From positions 620,001-684,000 of the forward strand of contig NZ_JAUMKD010000003.1 in assembly GCF_030519475.1 (NCBI RefSeq): a stretch of 64,000 bases of DNA, in the 5' to 3' direction. The translations under genes and the position numbers were made by a program. The first letter of the stretch is position 1; the number at the start of each line of letters is the position of its first letter. This document shows positions 8,637 through 19,048 of this stretch, piece by piece. Under the pieces are notes generated by a model. That model was not told where the DNA came from. It did no database searches and saw only the letters and a program-made list of their open reading frames with translations. This DNA is from Micromonospora sp. C28SCA-DRY-2. Its GTDB lineage: Bacteria; Actinomycetota; Actinomycetes; Mycobacteriales; Micromonosporaceae.

Positions 8637-9212
8637 CTTGCTGGGCGGCTGTCCAGGTCGATTTGGAATTGAGTGGTCGGAGACGGCGGATTCAGCAGCT
8701 GAGCACGAGGATCGCGAAGAGGCCGGCGAGGGGCATCGGTCGGCGTGGCCGGCACGTGCTCGCGCTCCATCCGGCGGGCCCGCCGGGGCGGCCGGGAAGT
8801 TCGTTCTCATGACTGCAGTCTCGGCCGGTTCCGGGACGGTCCCAAGATGCGGAGCGCACCGGTTTCCCATGCGGTTCGTCCCGTCGACCCATGCGCCCCG
8901 CCCGGGTCGGCGGTGACGCCGGCCCGCCGGGACGGCGGTAGCGCCGGGCCGCCGGGACGGCGGTAGCGCCGGGCCGCAGGGACGGCTGATCAAGAGGTGA
9001 CGAGGACGGACGTTACAGCCGGCTGGAGAGCACGCCCGGGACGGCCGGACGCCTCAGGCGGGGTCCCCACCGGATCGCCTGACGATCGAGGTGTCATCGG
9101 CGAGACGGCCGACACTCGCCTCGAGAAACCCCGGGGTACGCCGCGCACAGCCAGTCGAGGACAACCCCAGAGATGTCCGCGGGCATCAGTGGTCAGACTC
9201 TGCTTGGCGGCG
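8637..9212. other. non-coding gap with tandem repeat
   Basis: About 575 bp between the membrane protein and the TetR gene. Apart from the 25-bp tandem repeat at 8912-8986, nothing recognisable was found; short open frames on both strands are low-complexity. Confidence 0.4.
8912..8986. repeat. three tandem copies of a 25-bp unit
   Basis: Three head-to-tail copies at 8912-8936, 8937-8961 and 8962-8986. The second and third differ at one base (GCCGCCGGG versus GCCGCAGGG); the first has two or three extra changes. Each unit carries GGTAGCGCC and GGGACGGC. It is non-coding and its function is unknown. Confidence 0.85.
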
Positions 9213-9812
9213 TCAGAGAGCGGGCGGCGGCGGGTGCGGCAGCGGGTGGGCGCCTTCTGGGCGTAGGCCGTCGAAGATGATGGCAAGGTAGCGCTGCCAC
9301 AGGTCGGGCGAGGCGTCCGGCGCGTAGCTGGCGACGTAGTTGGGCGCGCACATCAGCAGGATGACGTCGGCGCCGGTGACGTCGGCCCGCACCGCGCCGT
9401 GTTCCCGAGCCCGATCGACGAGCTTGTGCACGGAGCGGAACATCCGCTCGCGGGCCCTGGTGACGTCCGCGTTCAGTTCGCCGGCTTCCTGGAGGAACGA
9501 CAGGTCGCGTTGCCGTTGTTGGTCCGCGGCGACGGTGAGGAACTCCAGCAGCGCGGCGCCCGGGTCCGCCGCGTCGAGCAACTGTTCGCCGACGGCGTTG
9601 AGCGCGTCGATCCGATCGAGGACGATCGCGGCGAGCAGGTCGTCCTTCGTGGCGAAGTGGCGGAACAGGGTGCCCTTGCCGAGACCGGCCCGGCGGGCGA
9701 TGTCGGCGACCGAGACGTCCAGGCCACGCTCCGCGAACTCATCGGCGGCGGCTGCCAGTAGCAGCCGTCGGTTGCGGGCGGCGTCGGCACGCAACGGGCG
9801 GGTCGGGGTCAC
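9213..9812 (-). CDS. TetR/AcrR family transcriptional regulator
   Basis: A 199-residue repressor-type protein. The N-terminal HTH is FAERGLDVSVADIARRAGLGKGTLFRHFATKDDLLAAIV (about residues 28-66), the canonical TetR DNA-binding domain. The C-terminal ligand domain (EFLTVAADQQRQRDLSFLQEAGEL onward) matches the regulators commonly found beside oxidoreductases. It is divergent from the oxidoreductase gene at 9905, and the 92-bp intergenic region carries two copies of a GACC-N4-GGTC motif that are its likely operators. It probably represses itself and the oxidoreductase. Confidence 0.9.
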   Translation of the reverse strand: MTPTRPLRADAARNRRLLLAAAADEFAERGLDVSVADIARRAGLGKGTLFRHFATKDDLLAAIVLDRIDALNAVGEQLLDAADPGAALLEFLTVAADQQRQRDLSFLQEAGELNADVTRARERMFRSVHKLVDRAREHGAVRADVTGADVILLMCAPNYVASYAPDASPDLWQRYLAIIFDGLRPEGAHPLPHPPPPAL

Positions 9813-9831
9813 GCGGCCACCCTAGCAAGTT

Positions 9832-9893
9832 GACCGCCCGGTCCGTTTATTGCTAGCTTCGCGACCGATAACATGACCAGTCGGTCCGTTTAT
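9832..9893. promoter_or_regulatory. two operator-like sites between TetR and oxidoreductase genes
   Basis: Two copies of the 19-bp sequence GACC-N4-GGTCCGTTTAT occur at 9832-9850 and 9875-9893, 43 bp apart (about four helical turns). Each has the inverted half-sites GACC/GGTC plus the identical flank CGTTTAT. The GGTCCGTTT half-site resembles known TetR-family operators. Binding by the 9213-9812 regulator is an inference from position. Confidence 0.75.
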
Positions 9894-9904
9894 GGGGGAA
9901 GCGC

Positions 9905-10873
9905 ATGAAGGCAGTTGTCGTGACCGGCTACGGGCCGCCCGAGCAATACGCCGTGGGCGATGTGCCGGTGCCCCAGCCCGGGCCGGGGCAGATCCAGGTC
10001 CGGATCGCGGCCGCCTCGATCAACCCGGCGGACGTCCGGCTGCCCAGCGGGGATTTCCGCGACGTCGTACCGCTGGGGTTTCCGCACGTGCCCGGCAACG
10101 ACTTCGCCGGCACGGTCAGCGAGGTCGGCGCCGGCGTGACGGCCTACCAGGTGGGCGACGAGATCTTCGGTCAGGCCGTGCCGCGGGCGCTGCGGGCGAT
10201 GGCCGGTGCGACCCGGCCGTCGCTGAGCACCGGCTCGCTGGCCGAGTACGCGGTCTTCGAGGCCGACACCCCGTTCCTGGCGCATCGCCCGGCCGGCCTC
10301 GACATCGAGCAGGCGGCCGCCCTGCCCACCGTCGGCCTGACCGCACGCGCACTGATGGCCACCGCCAAGGTGCAACCCGGCGAAACCGTCCTGGTCGTCG
10401 GCGCCACCGGCGGCGTCGGAACCGCGCTGATTCCGCTGCTCGCCGCCGCGAACGCGCGGGTGATCGCCACCGCGACCGCCACCGACGCCGACATCCTCCG
10501 AGCGCTCGGCGCTGACGACACCATCGGATACGGGGAATCCGAATACCCCTCCGACGTAGACGTCGCCGTCAACCTGACCCTGCCGAGTGACCATCTTGCC
10601 GGAGTCGCAGGCGCCGTCCGCCCGGGCGGACGGCTCCTCACGATCACGTACCCGGTACCGCAGCAGGACTGGATCGGCCGCGACGACGTCAGTCTGCACT
10701 TCGTACTCGACATGGGCGGCACCTTCGGCGGCATGCGGGACGTCGGTGAGCTGGCGGTCCGCGGCGAACTACCGGCCACGATCGGCCGCCGCTACACCCT
10801 CGACCAGGGCGCTCAGGCATGCGTCGACTTCGTCCGCCGGCACACGACCGGCAAGCTCGTCGTCACGATGTGA
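9905..10873 (+). CDS. NADP-dependent zinc-free alcohol dehydrogenase / quinone oxidoreductase (MDR)
   Basis: A 322-residue medium-chain reductase. The N-terminal catalytic domain has VRIAAASINPADVRLPSGDF and HVPGNDFAGTVSEVGAGV; the Rossmann nucleotide loop is VLVVGATGGVGTALIPLL at about residues 158-175. The structural-zinc cysteine cluster is missing, as expected for the quinone-oxidoreductase branch. The enzyme would reduce a quinone or enone with NADPH in the cytosol. Its promoter region contains the two TetR operator-like sites, so induction by an electrophile through the divergent regulator is likely (inference). Confidence 0.88.
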   Translation: MKAVVVTGYGPPEQYAVGDVPVPQPGPGQIQVRIAAASINPADVRLPSGDFRDVVPLGFPHVPGNDFAGTVSEVGAGVTAYQVGDEIFGQAVPRALRAMAGATRPSLSTGSLAEYAVFEADTPFLAHRPAGLDIEQAAALPTVGLTARALMATAKVQPGETVLVVGATGGVGTALIPLLAAANARVIATATATDADILRALGADDTIGYGESEYPSDVDVAVNLTLPSDHLAGVAGAVRPGGRLLTITYPVPQQDWIGRDDVSLHFVLDMGGTFGGMRDVGELAVRGELPATIGRRYTLDQGAQACVDFVRRHTTGKLVVTM

Positions 10874-10936
10874 AACCCACTGCCATCGGCACTTCTCGAC
10901 AATCCGACCGTCCGATGACCGGGACAGGATCACCAC

Positions 10937-11299
10937 GTGACAGTTGACATCCGCGAACTCCAGCAAGCATTCGACGACGCCGAACTGCATGCCGACACCG
11001 ACCGCTTGAACGCCCTGCTGGCGGATGACTTCACGTCCATCGGCGAGCGGGGCTACCTCCTGGACAAACGGCAGTGGATCGACCGACACGCCGACTTCGC
11101 CTACCTGTCCCTGACGACAACCGAACTCGACGTACGCCGCTACGACCGCGCCGCGATCGTGCGCTGCGTCCAGCGCAGCCGGGCGACCTGGCGCGGTGAG
11201 GCGATGACACTGACAGTCCGGCTGAGCCAGACATGGATCGAACTACCGGATGGGTGGCGACTCGCTGGCATCCAGTTCAGTTCGCTCGACCCAGCCTGA
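10937..11299 (+). CDS. nuclear transport factor 2-like protein (DUF4440 type)
   Basis: A 120-residue protein starting at GTG 10937. The helical start IRELQQAFDDAELHADTDRLNALLADDFTSIGERG and the later strands VRRYDRAAIVRC, MTLTVRLSQTWIELPDGWRLAGIQFSSL match the cone-shaped NTF2/SnoaL fold, close to the DUF4440 subgroup. Many such proteins bind or isomerise small molecules and others are simple ligand carriers. It lies 63 bp after the oxidoreductase on the same strand and may be co-transcribed. Confidence 0.75.
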   Translation: MTVDIRELQQAFDDAELHADTDRLNALLADDFTSIGERGYLLDKRQWIDRHADFAYLSLTTTELDVRRYDRAAIVRCVQRSRATWRGEAMTLTVRLSQTWIELPDGWRLAGIQFSSLDPA

Positions 11300-11374
11300 A
11301 CGCCTCATCCGCGATCCCGGGCCCACGCAGCGCGTGTACGGGTGAGTGAAAGGGCCCGTTGCTACTGTGCACGG

Positions 11375-14113
11375 GTGATCCTCGGGCGGACGGAGGAACT
11401 GGCCCGGCTGGACCGGCTGCTGACCGCCGCCCGGGCTGGTGACGGCGGCGCCCTGGTCATCCGCGGCGAGGCCGGGATCGGCAAGTCGGCGCTGCTTGAC
11501 CGCATCGCCGCGTCGGCGAGGGACATGTCGGTGCTGCGCGGTGTGGGCATCGAGTCGGAGATCGAGGTGCCGTTCGCGGGTCTGCACCTGTTGTTCCACC
11601 CGTACCTGGACCGCGTCGAGGCGCTTCCCGGGCCGCAGGCGGCGGCGCTGCGGACCGCTCTCGGCCTGACCGCGGCCGGTGCCGGCGAGCGGTTCCTGGT
11701 CGGTGCGGCCACGCTGTCACTGCTGTCCGAGCTGGCCGGGGATCGGCCGCTGGTGTGCATCGTCGACGACGCGCAATGGTTCGATCGGGCGTCCGCGGAC
11801 GCGTTGCTGTTCGCGGCCCGGCGGCTGCGGCGCGAGCCCGTGGTCATGTTCTTCGCGGTACGCGACGAGGCCGGGCGCTTCACCGCCCCGAGCCTCGAGG
11901 TGCTGGCATTGTCGGCGCTGGACCGGGCCAGCGCCGGTTCGCTTCTCGACCAGCGGGCGAACGTTCTGGCCCCGGCGACGCGGGCCCGCATCGTGGCCGA
12001 GGCGGGCGGCAACCCGCTGGCGATCCTCGAGTTCGCGGCCGCCCTCACCGACCGGAAGGCCGGCGGGCGTCCGTGGTCGACGCCCGTCGAGCCGTTGCCG
12101 GTGACCGAACAGGTGCAGGAGGCGTTCCGGTCCCGCATCGGCGACCTCCCCGAGGCGACGCAGCGGCTGCTGGTGCTGGCGGCCGCGGACGACACGGCCG
12201 AGCTCGCCGTGGTGGTGCGGGCGGGCGAACGGCTCGGGCTGTCCGCGGCCGACCTGGAACCGGCCGAGCGGGCCCGGCTGGTCCAGTTGACCGCTGAGTC
12301 GATCAGCTTCCGGCATCCGCTCATCCGGTCCGCGGCCTACCGGGGCGCGGCCCGCGGCTGGCTCGTCGCCGCGCACCGGGCGCTGGCCGAGACGCTCGAC
12401 GGTGACGCGTCCGCCGACCGCCGCGCCTGGCACCGGGCCGCCGCGACCACCGGATCTGACGAGGCGGTGGCCGCCGAACTCGAAGGCGTCGCGCGGCGGG
12501 CCGCCCAGCGGGGCGGTTCGGCGGCCGTGGCGGCCGCGCTGGACCGCGCGGCCACCCTCAGCAGCGACCCGGGCCGCAAGGCAAGGCGGCTGGTCGGCGC
12601 GGCCCGCGCGGCGTACGACGCCGGCTGGCTCGACCGGGCGGCCGTGTTCTCGGCGGCCGGCGTCGACCTCGCCACCGACCGGCCGACCCGCGCGGAGGCG
12701 GCCTGGATCCAGGCTCAGGTCGCCTACGAGCGCGACTCCCCCGCTGCGGCGGCGGCGCTGATGGTGCGGGGCGCCGCGCCCATCGTCGCGTCCCATCCCG
12801 AGCAGGCCGTGTCGATCCTCACGGACGCCGTCGGGTGCGCCAAGGACGCCGGCGCGCCCGACGTGATCCGCGAGTCGGCGGACCTGCTGAGCACCGTACC
12901 GCTGGAGCCCGACTCCCCGCTGCGGCCGGTGGTCGCCGGGATCGTCGGATTCCGGAATCTCCTCGACGGCAGCACGAGGGAAGCCGTCACCGGAATGCGC
13001 GCCCTGGTGACCGCCGCGCGGTGCGGTCGGGTCACCGGGTTCGTGGAACGGGTGCTCGCCGGGTACCTGGCACTGATCGTCGGGGACGACGAGGCCGCGA
13101 CCGAGACGCTGGAGGCTCTCGCCGCCGACACGCGCCGGCAGGGCGCGTTGGGCTGGCTACCGTACGCCCAGGAGCCGCTGGCGATATCGCTGCTGCTGCG
13201 CGGTCGGTTCCGCGACGCCGAGACTGTCGCGGCCGAGGCGCTCGACGTGTCGACCGACCTCGGCCAGGACACCCAGACCACCATCCTCACCGCCATCCCG
13301 GCCTGGTTGGCCGCGATCGCGGGCGACGCGGTCGCCTGCGAGGCGATGGCGGGCCGGATGCTGCGCGCCGCGTCCCGGCATCCCACCAACGCCGCCCTCG
13401 CCACCTGGGCGCTGGGGCTGCTCGACCTCGGCCGTTGCCGCTACGACGCGGCATCCCGGCATCTCGACGCGGTGTGCGCCGGTCCGGCCCGACACGACTT
13501 TCCGCTGCGGGCGGTACCGGACCAGGTCGAGGCGGCGGTACGCGGCGGGGATTCCGCACGGGCGGCCCGGTTCCTGCCTGGACTGCGCGACTGGGCCGAG
13601 CACGTCGGTCAGCCGCACGCGGCCGCGCTGGTGCGGCGCTGCGATGCCCTGCGCGCGGTCGGCGCCGAGGCGGAGGCCCACTACCACGCCGCCCTCGCGC
13701 TGTTGTCCGACGCCGGGCGGCCGTACGACCATGCGCGCACCGCGCTGCTCTTCGGCGAGTGGCTGCGCCGGCAGCGGCGCCGGACCGAGGCGCACACCCA
13801 CCTGGCCGGCGCGCTGTCCGGCTTCGAGTCGCTGGGTGCCGAGCCGTGGGCGGCCCGGGCGCGCTCCGAACTGACCGCGCTCGGCGACCGACCGGTGGCC
13901 CGGCCGCGCGACCGCGATCCGCTGGCCCGGCTGACCCCGCAGGAACGCCAGGTGGTGCTGCTGGCCGCGGCCGGGCTGAGCAACCGGGACATCGCCGCCC
14001 GGCTGTTCCTCAGCCCGCGCACCATCGGCTACCACCTCCACCGCGCCTATCCCAAGCTCGGCGTCACCAGACGCACCGAGCTGGCGGACCTGGCCGCGCG
14101 CGCTACACCTTGA
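11375..14113 (+). CDS. LuxR-family transcriptional regulator with AAA ATPase domain (LAL type)
   Basis: About 912 residues from GTG 11375, where homologues start (ILGRTEELARLDRLL); an earlier GTG at 11342 adds 11 residues. The Walker A loop GEAGIGKSALL is near residues 31-41, Walker B PLVCIVDDAQWFD near 125-137, a long TPR-like helical middle follows, and the C-terminal LuxR HTH is LTPQERQVVLLAAAGLSNRDI with LSPRTIGYHLHRAYPKLGV. LAL proteins are ATP-dependent activators, often of secondary-metabolite or catabolic genes. Its 3' end overlaps the convergent lipocalin-like gene by 11 bp. The target genes are not evident; the oppositely oriented DoxX pair is one candidate. Confidence 0.9.
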   Translation: MILGRTEELARLDRLLTAARAGDGGALVIRGEAGIGKSALLDRIAASARDMSVLRGVGIESEIEVPFAGLHLLFHPYLDRVEALPGPQAAALRTALGLTAAGAGERFLVGAATLSLLSELAGDRPLVCIVDDAQWFDRASADALLFAARRLRREPVVMFFAVRDEAGRFTAPSLEVLALSALDRASAGSLLDQRANVLAPATRARIVAEAGGNPLAILEFAAALTDRKAGGRPWSTPVEPLPVTEQVQEAFRSRIGDLPEATQRLLVLAAADDTAELAVVVRAGERLGLSAADLEPAERARLVQLTAESISFRHPLIRSAAYRGAARGWLVAAHRALAETLDGDASADRRAWHRAAATTGSDEAVAAELEGVARRAAQRGGSAAVAAALDRAATLSSDPGRKARRLVGAARAAYDAGWLDRAAVFSAAGVDLATDRPTRAEAAWIQAQVAYERDSPAAAAALMVRGAAPIVASHPEQAVSILTDAVGCAKDAGAPDVIRESADLLSTVPLEPDSPLRPVVAGIVGFRNLLDGSTREAVTGMRALVTAARCGRVTGFVERVLAGYLALIVGDDEAATETLEALAADTRRQGALGWLPYAQEPLAISLLLRGRFRDAETVAAEALDVSTDLGQDTQTTILTAIPAWLAAIAGDAVACEAMAGRMLRAASRHPTNAALATWALGLLDLGRCRYDAASRHLDAVCAGPARHDFPLRAVPDQVEAAVRGGDSARAARFLPGLRDWAEHVGQPHAAALVRRCDALRAVGAEAEAHYHAALALLSDAGRPYDHARTALLFGEWLRRQRRRTEAHTHLAGALSGFESLGAEPWAARARSELTALGDRPVARPRDRDPLARLTPQERQVVLLAAAGLSNRDIAARLFLSPRTIGYHLHRAYPKLGVTRRTELADLAARATP

Positions 14114-14513
14114 CCATCGTCGACGCGTACCCGCCGCCCGGCCAGACCCAGCGGCCGGTGTTGACAGTGAAGTCGTCGTTAAACGTGCCTTCGAACCTGG
14201 CCGGCGAGCTGCGGTCGCCGAACCAGATCGTGAGCCTGTTGCCGGCCACCTCGTACGTGTACTCGAGGATCTCGCCGGACTGACCGAAGAAGTGCGACCG
14301 CAACGTGCCGGTGTCGGTGTCGAAGCCGATGTACTCGACACCTTTGGTGCCGTCGCCGTCGTCGCCGAGGTCGACCTCCTGGATCAGGAAGCGGCCACCC
14401 TCCATCCACCGGTAGGTGACGCGGCCGGGTTCCCCGCCGTCCCATCCAGACACCCGCCAGGTGCCGACCAGAACGGCCAGACTCCGAAGGGCCTGGTCCC
14501 GGTCGGCGCTCAT
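14103..14513 (-). CDS. DUF1579-like lipocalin-type small protein
   Basis: A 136-residue protein (ATG 14513). It begins LRSLAVLVGTWRVSGWDGGEPGRVTYRWMEGGRFLIQEVDLG and continues as a beta-rich barrel with DTGTLRSHFFGQSGEILEYTYEVAGNRLTIWFGD, resembling the DUF1579 / nitrobindin-like lipocalin folds. Function unknown; a ligand-binding role is plausible. The start codon overlaps the stop of the DoxX gene (ATGA at 14510-14513), implying translational coupling. Confidence 0.65.
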   Translation of the reverse strand: MSADRDQALRSLAVLVGTWRVSGWDGGEPGRVTYRWMEGGRFLIQEVDLGDDGDGTKGVEYIGFDTDTGTLRSHFFGQSGEILEYTYEVAGNRLTIWFGDRSSPARFEGTFNDDFTVNTGRWVWPGGGYASTMVKV

Positions 14514-14899
14514 CGCAGCCCTCCGATCTCGGACCGGCGGGCGTACGCGACGGCGGCCGCCACCAGCAGCAGGACGAGCGGCAGCCAGGGCGCGACGCCG
14601 AGCGCGACGTTGGTGACGGTCGCGCCGACCAGCAGCGCGGTCACGCCGAGCGCGGCGAGCCCGCACAACCGGGGAATCAGCAGGCCGACGGCGCCGGCCA
14701 GCTCGACCAGGCCGACCGCGTAGCGGAACCACTGGCCGGCGCCGATCTCGGCGAACAGGTCGACCATGGCGGCGTCGCCGATCAGCTTCAGAACCCCGCC
14801 GGCGGCAAGCTGGAGCGCGAGAACGGCCTGCGCCACCCAGAGGGCGACGGCGACCGACCGGCGGCTGGCCGGCAGGACGACGGTACGACTGTTGCTCAT
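14510..14899 (-). CDS. DoxX family membrane protein
   Basis: A 129-residue protein from ATG 14899 (MSNSRTVVLPASRR). Four hydrophobic segments (VALWVAQAVLALQLAAGGVLKL, WFRYAVGLVELAGAVGLLI, LAALGVTALLVGATVTNVAL, WLPLVLLLVAAAVAYA) and the motif GVLKLIG...FAEIGAGQWFRYAVGLVELAGAVGLLIP fit DoxX. Family members are small quinone-associated membrane proteins linked to redox stress. GGAGA precedes the start by a few bases. It forms an overlapping pair with the 14103-14513 gene. Confidence 0.85.
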   Translation of the reverse strand: MSNSRTVVLPASRRSVAVALWVAQAVLALQLAAGGVLKLIGDAAMVDLFAEIGAGQWFRYAVGLVELAGAVGLLIPRLCGLAALGVTALLVGATVTNVALGVAPWLPLVLLLVAAAVAYARRSEIGGLR

Positions 14900-14999
14900 G
14901 ACGGATCTCCTCTGCGACGGTTGATCGATCGTCACGAGGACGGTATGACCGGGGCTATCAGTAGCCGCATCCGTCGCCATACCTGACCGCGGCAGGTCA

Positions 15000-15440
15000 G
15001 CCGCGTCTCACTTCCCCACCGGAAAGTTCCGTAACAGGATTCCCACCGACACCGCCATCAACCTCGCTGCCACCCGGGCCATCGTCGGTGCGATCACCGG
15101 TGGCGTGGCCGCCGCCGTCCGCACCGGCACCGTCCGCTGGTCAGCGCAACAGCGGTTCTCGTCACCGGCGCTCAGCGGCAACGCGTCGACGACAGCCGCT
15201 CCGCCGACTGAGCCGAGGGCTTCATGTCGGTTTCGTGGACGTGCCGATCGGGGTCGTGTCACAGCCGCAGCAACGCGGGGGTTGCCTCGACCTTGCGGAG
15301 CCGGCCGAGTGCGTACGCGGTCGAAGCCGTTACCGCGTGCGCTGCTGCACACCTCCTCTAAACCGTCCTAGGACATCGACTCAGGGCGACCAGGGGCGAA
15401 TGTGCTGGCGTTGTTGCCGTTCCATCGCACAGACCTTCGC
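15000..15440. other. gap without a confident gene
   Basis: About 440 bp. A plus-strand frame near 15030-15110 reads as a plausible peptide (TDTAINLAATRAIVGAITGG) but soon becomes Arg/Pro-rich and has no start. Nothing else is seen except CTGACC and GGTCAG, a 6-bp inverted repeat at 14983-15000 upstream of the DoxX operon. Confidence 0.35.
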
Positions 15441-15761
15441 TCACGCCGTCACCTGCCGGCCGACGCGTCTCATCACCTTGCCGAGGAGGTCATGGAGGTC
15501 GGCTTCGACCAGGTCCAGCAGGCCGCCGCCGAACACGCACAGCGACAGCTTCCTCGGATGGCCGAAGGCGCCGAACCGGAAGTCCTCCGCGAGGTAGATG
15601 TAGTAGTCGCCGTCGGGGTACGGCAACAACGGCCAGCCAGGCCGGCCGGGCGGATCGATGTTCTCTGGCCCAACCAGTATGTCGACCGACGCGCGTTCGC
15701 TCCCGCGCAAGCACCGCCGGCCCGAGCAGCCAGCATTACCGGCACCGTCCACAGGCTGCAT
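15441..15761 (-). pseudogene. DUF2716-like protein, 5'-truncated remnant
   Basis: The C-terminal 60 residues (PLLPYPDGDYYIYLAEDFRFGAFGHPRKLSLCVFG then LLDLVEADLHDLLGKVMRR) match the DUF2716 core, which has a GDYY.FLAED...GTFGHPW..LCVFG signature. The family is normally about 150-200 residues; here the frame starts only just before the core and a stop codon lies immediately upstream of the only ATG (15761). The upstream part appears lost. DUF2716 proteins often occur as orphan small genes near toxin-immunity loci (family observation). Confidence 0.6.
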
Positions 15762-16047
15762 CTATCGATCGTCTTTGGACGCTGGCGCGACGTGTCGCTC
15801 CCCTCGACCCGAGAACGTGAGCTCGGACGAACCCACCTCCACCACGCCGCCGTCCGGTGGCGATGCTACGGGCCGCGGCCCGGGCGCCGACCTGCTTCGA
15901 CACCCTCGCGGCAGTGCACGGGCATCTTCGACTCTGCGTACCTACCCGCCGGGTGGTGCTGGACGGCGTTTCGTTCGCTGTCTGCCCGCCGAGACCATCG
16001 CCCTGGCGGGTGGCGCCGGGTTCAGGTCACATATCGTTACATGCATT
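15762..16047. other. gap before the ABC operon
   Basis: The region contains no credible gene; together with the Zur-box-like site and leader it forms a 322-bp space upstream of the permease gene. Open frames here are biased and lack starts. Confidence 0.4.
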
Positions 16048-16062
16048 TGACAATCACTTTCA
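16048..16062 (+). promoter_or_regulatory. Zur-box-like palindrome upstream of ABC importer
   Basis: TGACAATCACTTTCA matches 13 of 15 positions of the actinobacterial Zur consensus TGAAAATCATTTTCA as I remember it. It lies 22-36 bp before the permease ATG, in a locally AT-rich patch (GTTACATGCATT precedes it). Binding by Zur, and zinc repression of the operon, are inferences. Confidence 0.55.
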
Positions 16063-16083
16063 TCTGCATGAAGGTGCTTCGTC

Positions 16084-17198
16084 ATGACGTCTTCAACGGC
16101 CGTCGATCATGTGGCGAACTCGGACGCCTCCGCCGGCGACACCTCGGCAGAGGTCGCTGCGCGTCCGTCGCCCCGGACAGGCAATGCTGTCGCCGCCCTG
16201 TTGGCGCTGCTGGTCATTTCGATTGTGGTGGTGATCGGCCTCGGCCCCGTGGTCATCCCGCCCGACGAGACGGCCCGGTACCTGTGGGCGGCGCTCACCG
16301 GCGGCCGTATCGACGCCGATGAGGTGACCACGTACCAGATCATCTGGCAGATCCGTACTCCCCGGGTGTTGCTCGCGGCGATCGTCGGTGCGGGCCTTTC
16401 CGCGGTCGGTGTGGCGATCCAGTCACTGGTTCGCAACGCCCTGGCCGATCCATACGTACTCGGGGTTTCCTCCGGGGCATCGGTCGGCGCCGTCGCGGTC
16501 ACGGTCGCGGGCGGTCTCAGCGCGCTCGGCATCTACGCGATTTCCGCTGGGGCCTTCCTCGGCGCGATGGCCGCCGCGGCGCTGGTCTACCTGGTCGCGT
16601 ACAGCCGCGCCGGCGTCACGCCCCTGCGTCTCGTGCTGACCGGCGTGGTCATGTCGTTCGGTTTTCAGGCACTGATGGCGGTGATCATTTACTTCACACC
16701 GGACAGCGAGGCGACCGCCACCATGCTGTTCTGGTCGATGGGCAGCTTCGGCGCCGCGACCTGGGGTGGCCTGCCGGTGGTCGCGGCCGTCGTCCTCGTC
16801 GGCGTGGTCGTCCTGCACTGGCACGGCCGCACCCTGGACGTGCTGACCTTCGGCGACGAGGCGTCCACCAGCTTGGGCGTCGACACGATCGGGGTACGTC
16901 GGCGACTGTTCGTCATCACCTCACTGGTCACCGGTGCGATGGTGGCGGTCAGCGGAGCGGTCGCGTTCGTCGGTCTGGTGGTGCCGCACGTGGTCCGCAT
17001 CGTGGTCGGCGCCTCGCACCACCGAGTGCTGGTGGTCGCGCCGCTGGCCAGCGCCGTCTTCATGGTCTGGGTGGACCTGATCTCCCGCACTCTCGTGGCC
17101 CCTCGGGAGCTACCGCTGGGTGTGATCACCGCGCTGGTCGGGGTGCCGGTGTTCCTCGCGCTGATGCGCCGCCGTGGCTACCTGTTCGGCGGTCGGTG

Positions 17199-17199
<1 letters not shown>
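16084..17199 (+). CDS. FecCD-family ABC transporter permease
   Basis: A 371-residue protein with about ten transmembrane segments. The BtuC/FecCD signatures are present: RTPRVLLAAIVGAGLSAVGVAIQSLVRNALADPYVLGVSSGASVGAV (residues about 95-140) and, near the C-terminus, GAVAFVGLVVPHVVRIVVGASHHRVL. A ribosome site GAAGG precedes the ATG. The single permease would act as a homodimer with the ATPase encoded next, overlapping by one base. FecCD permeases import metal-chelates, haem or cobalamin; the Zur-like site suggests a zinc-related chelate rather than iron (inference). Confidence 0.9.
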
Positions 17200-17989
<790 letters not shown>

Positions 17990-17993
<4 letters not shown>

Positions 17994-18994
17994 ACGGGAC
18001 AATTTCCCGCCGGCCGGCCGCGCTGCAGGCCGTGCTGGCGTCGTTGGTCGCCGCGGCACTGCTCGCCGGTTGTGGTGCCGAGGTCGAACCGAGCGGGAGC
18101 GAAGCGCGGAAGGTCACGGTCAACCGGTGCGGCGAACCGGTGGAATACACCACTCCGCGACGCGCGGTCGTCTACGAGGGCGGTAGCGCCGACAAGATGT
18201 TCGCCCTCGGCCTCACCGAGCACGTCCACGGGTACGTCATGCCACCGGCCAATCCGCCGGTCACCGAATCACCGTGGGCCCCCGAGTACGCCAAGGTCGA
18301 GTTCCTCAGCGACGATCTCCTCAACCGGGAACTCCTGGTGGAGGCCAAGGCTGACTTCGTGGTCGCTGGCTGGAACTCCGGGCTCAGCGACAAACGCGGC
18401 ACCTCTCCGGAGATCCTCGACGGGCTCGGCATCCAGAGCTTCATGCACGCAGAGTCCTGCTTCAACTATCCGAATTACCCCGAGCGGCACGCTCCGTTCG
18501 ACGGCCTCTACACCGACCTGGAGCGGCTCGGCCAGATCTTCGGTGTGCAGCAGCGGGCCGCCACGGTGGTTGCCGATCTGAAGCGGCGGGTCGAGGCGGT
18601 CAAGGCCCAGTCACCCGCCACCCGGACGCCGGTGTTCCTCTACGACTCCGGCACCGATCAGCCGTTCACTGCCGGCAAGCAAGTGCCGCCGAACGACATC
18701 ATCTCCTTCGCTGGCGGCCGAAACATCTTTGGCGACCTCGACGGCCGTTGGACGCAGGTCGGCTGGGAAGCGGTCGTCCAGGCCCAGCCCGAGGTGATCA
18801 TCATCCTCGACTACCAGGACCAACCGGCCGAGCAGAAGATCAGATTCCTGAAGACCTCGCCCACTATCAAGAACCTGCCCGCGGTGGTCAACAACCGATT
18901 CTTCGTCCTCGACTACAACGAGGGCATCAGCAGTCCGCGCAACGTCGACGGGCTGGAGAAGTTCGCCGCGTACCTGCGGGACCTGCAGTCCTGA
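17990..18994 (+). CDS. ABC transporter substrate-binding lipoprotein (FecB/BtuF type)
   Basis: A 334-residue lipoprotein. The signal peptide ends with LLAGC (Cys28), then follows a periplasmic-binding fold of helical-backbone type: VNRCGEPVEYTTPRRAVVYEGGSADKMFALGL, ELLVEAKADFVVAG, PPNDIISFAGGRNIFGDLDGRWTQVGWEAVVQAQPEVIII, and a C-terminal NNRFFVLDYNE. An unusual segment FMHAESCFNYPNYPERHAP adds one Cys, two His and several Tyr, possibly ligand- or metal-contacting. It would be anchored outside the membrane and feed the 16084 permease. Substrate is not determined. Confidence 0.9.
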
Positions 18995-19048
18995 CCGCAG
19001 CAACGAAAGATCAGCCCACGTGACGAGCACGTCCCCACCTACCCCGTC

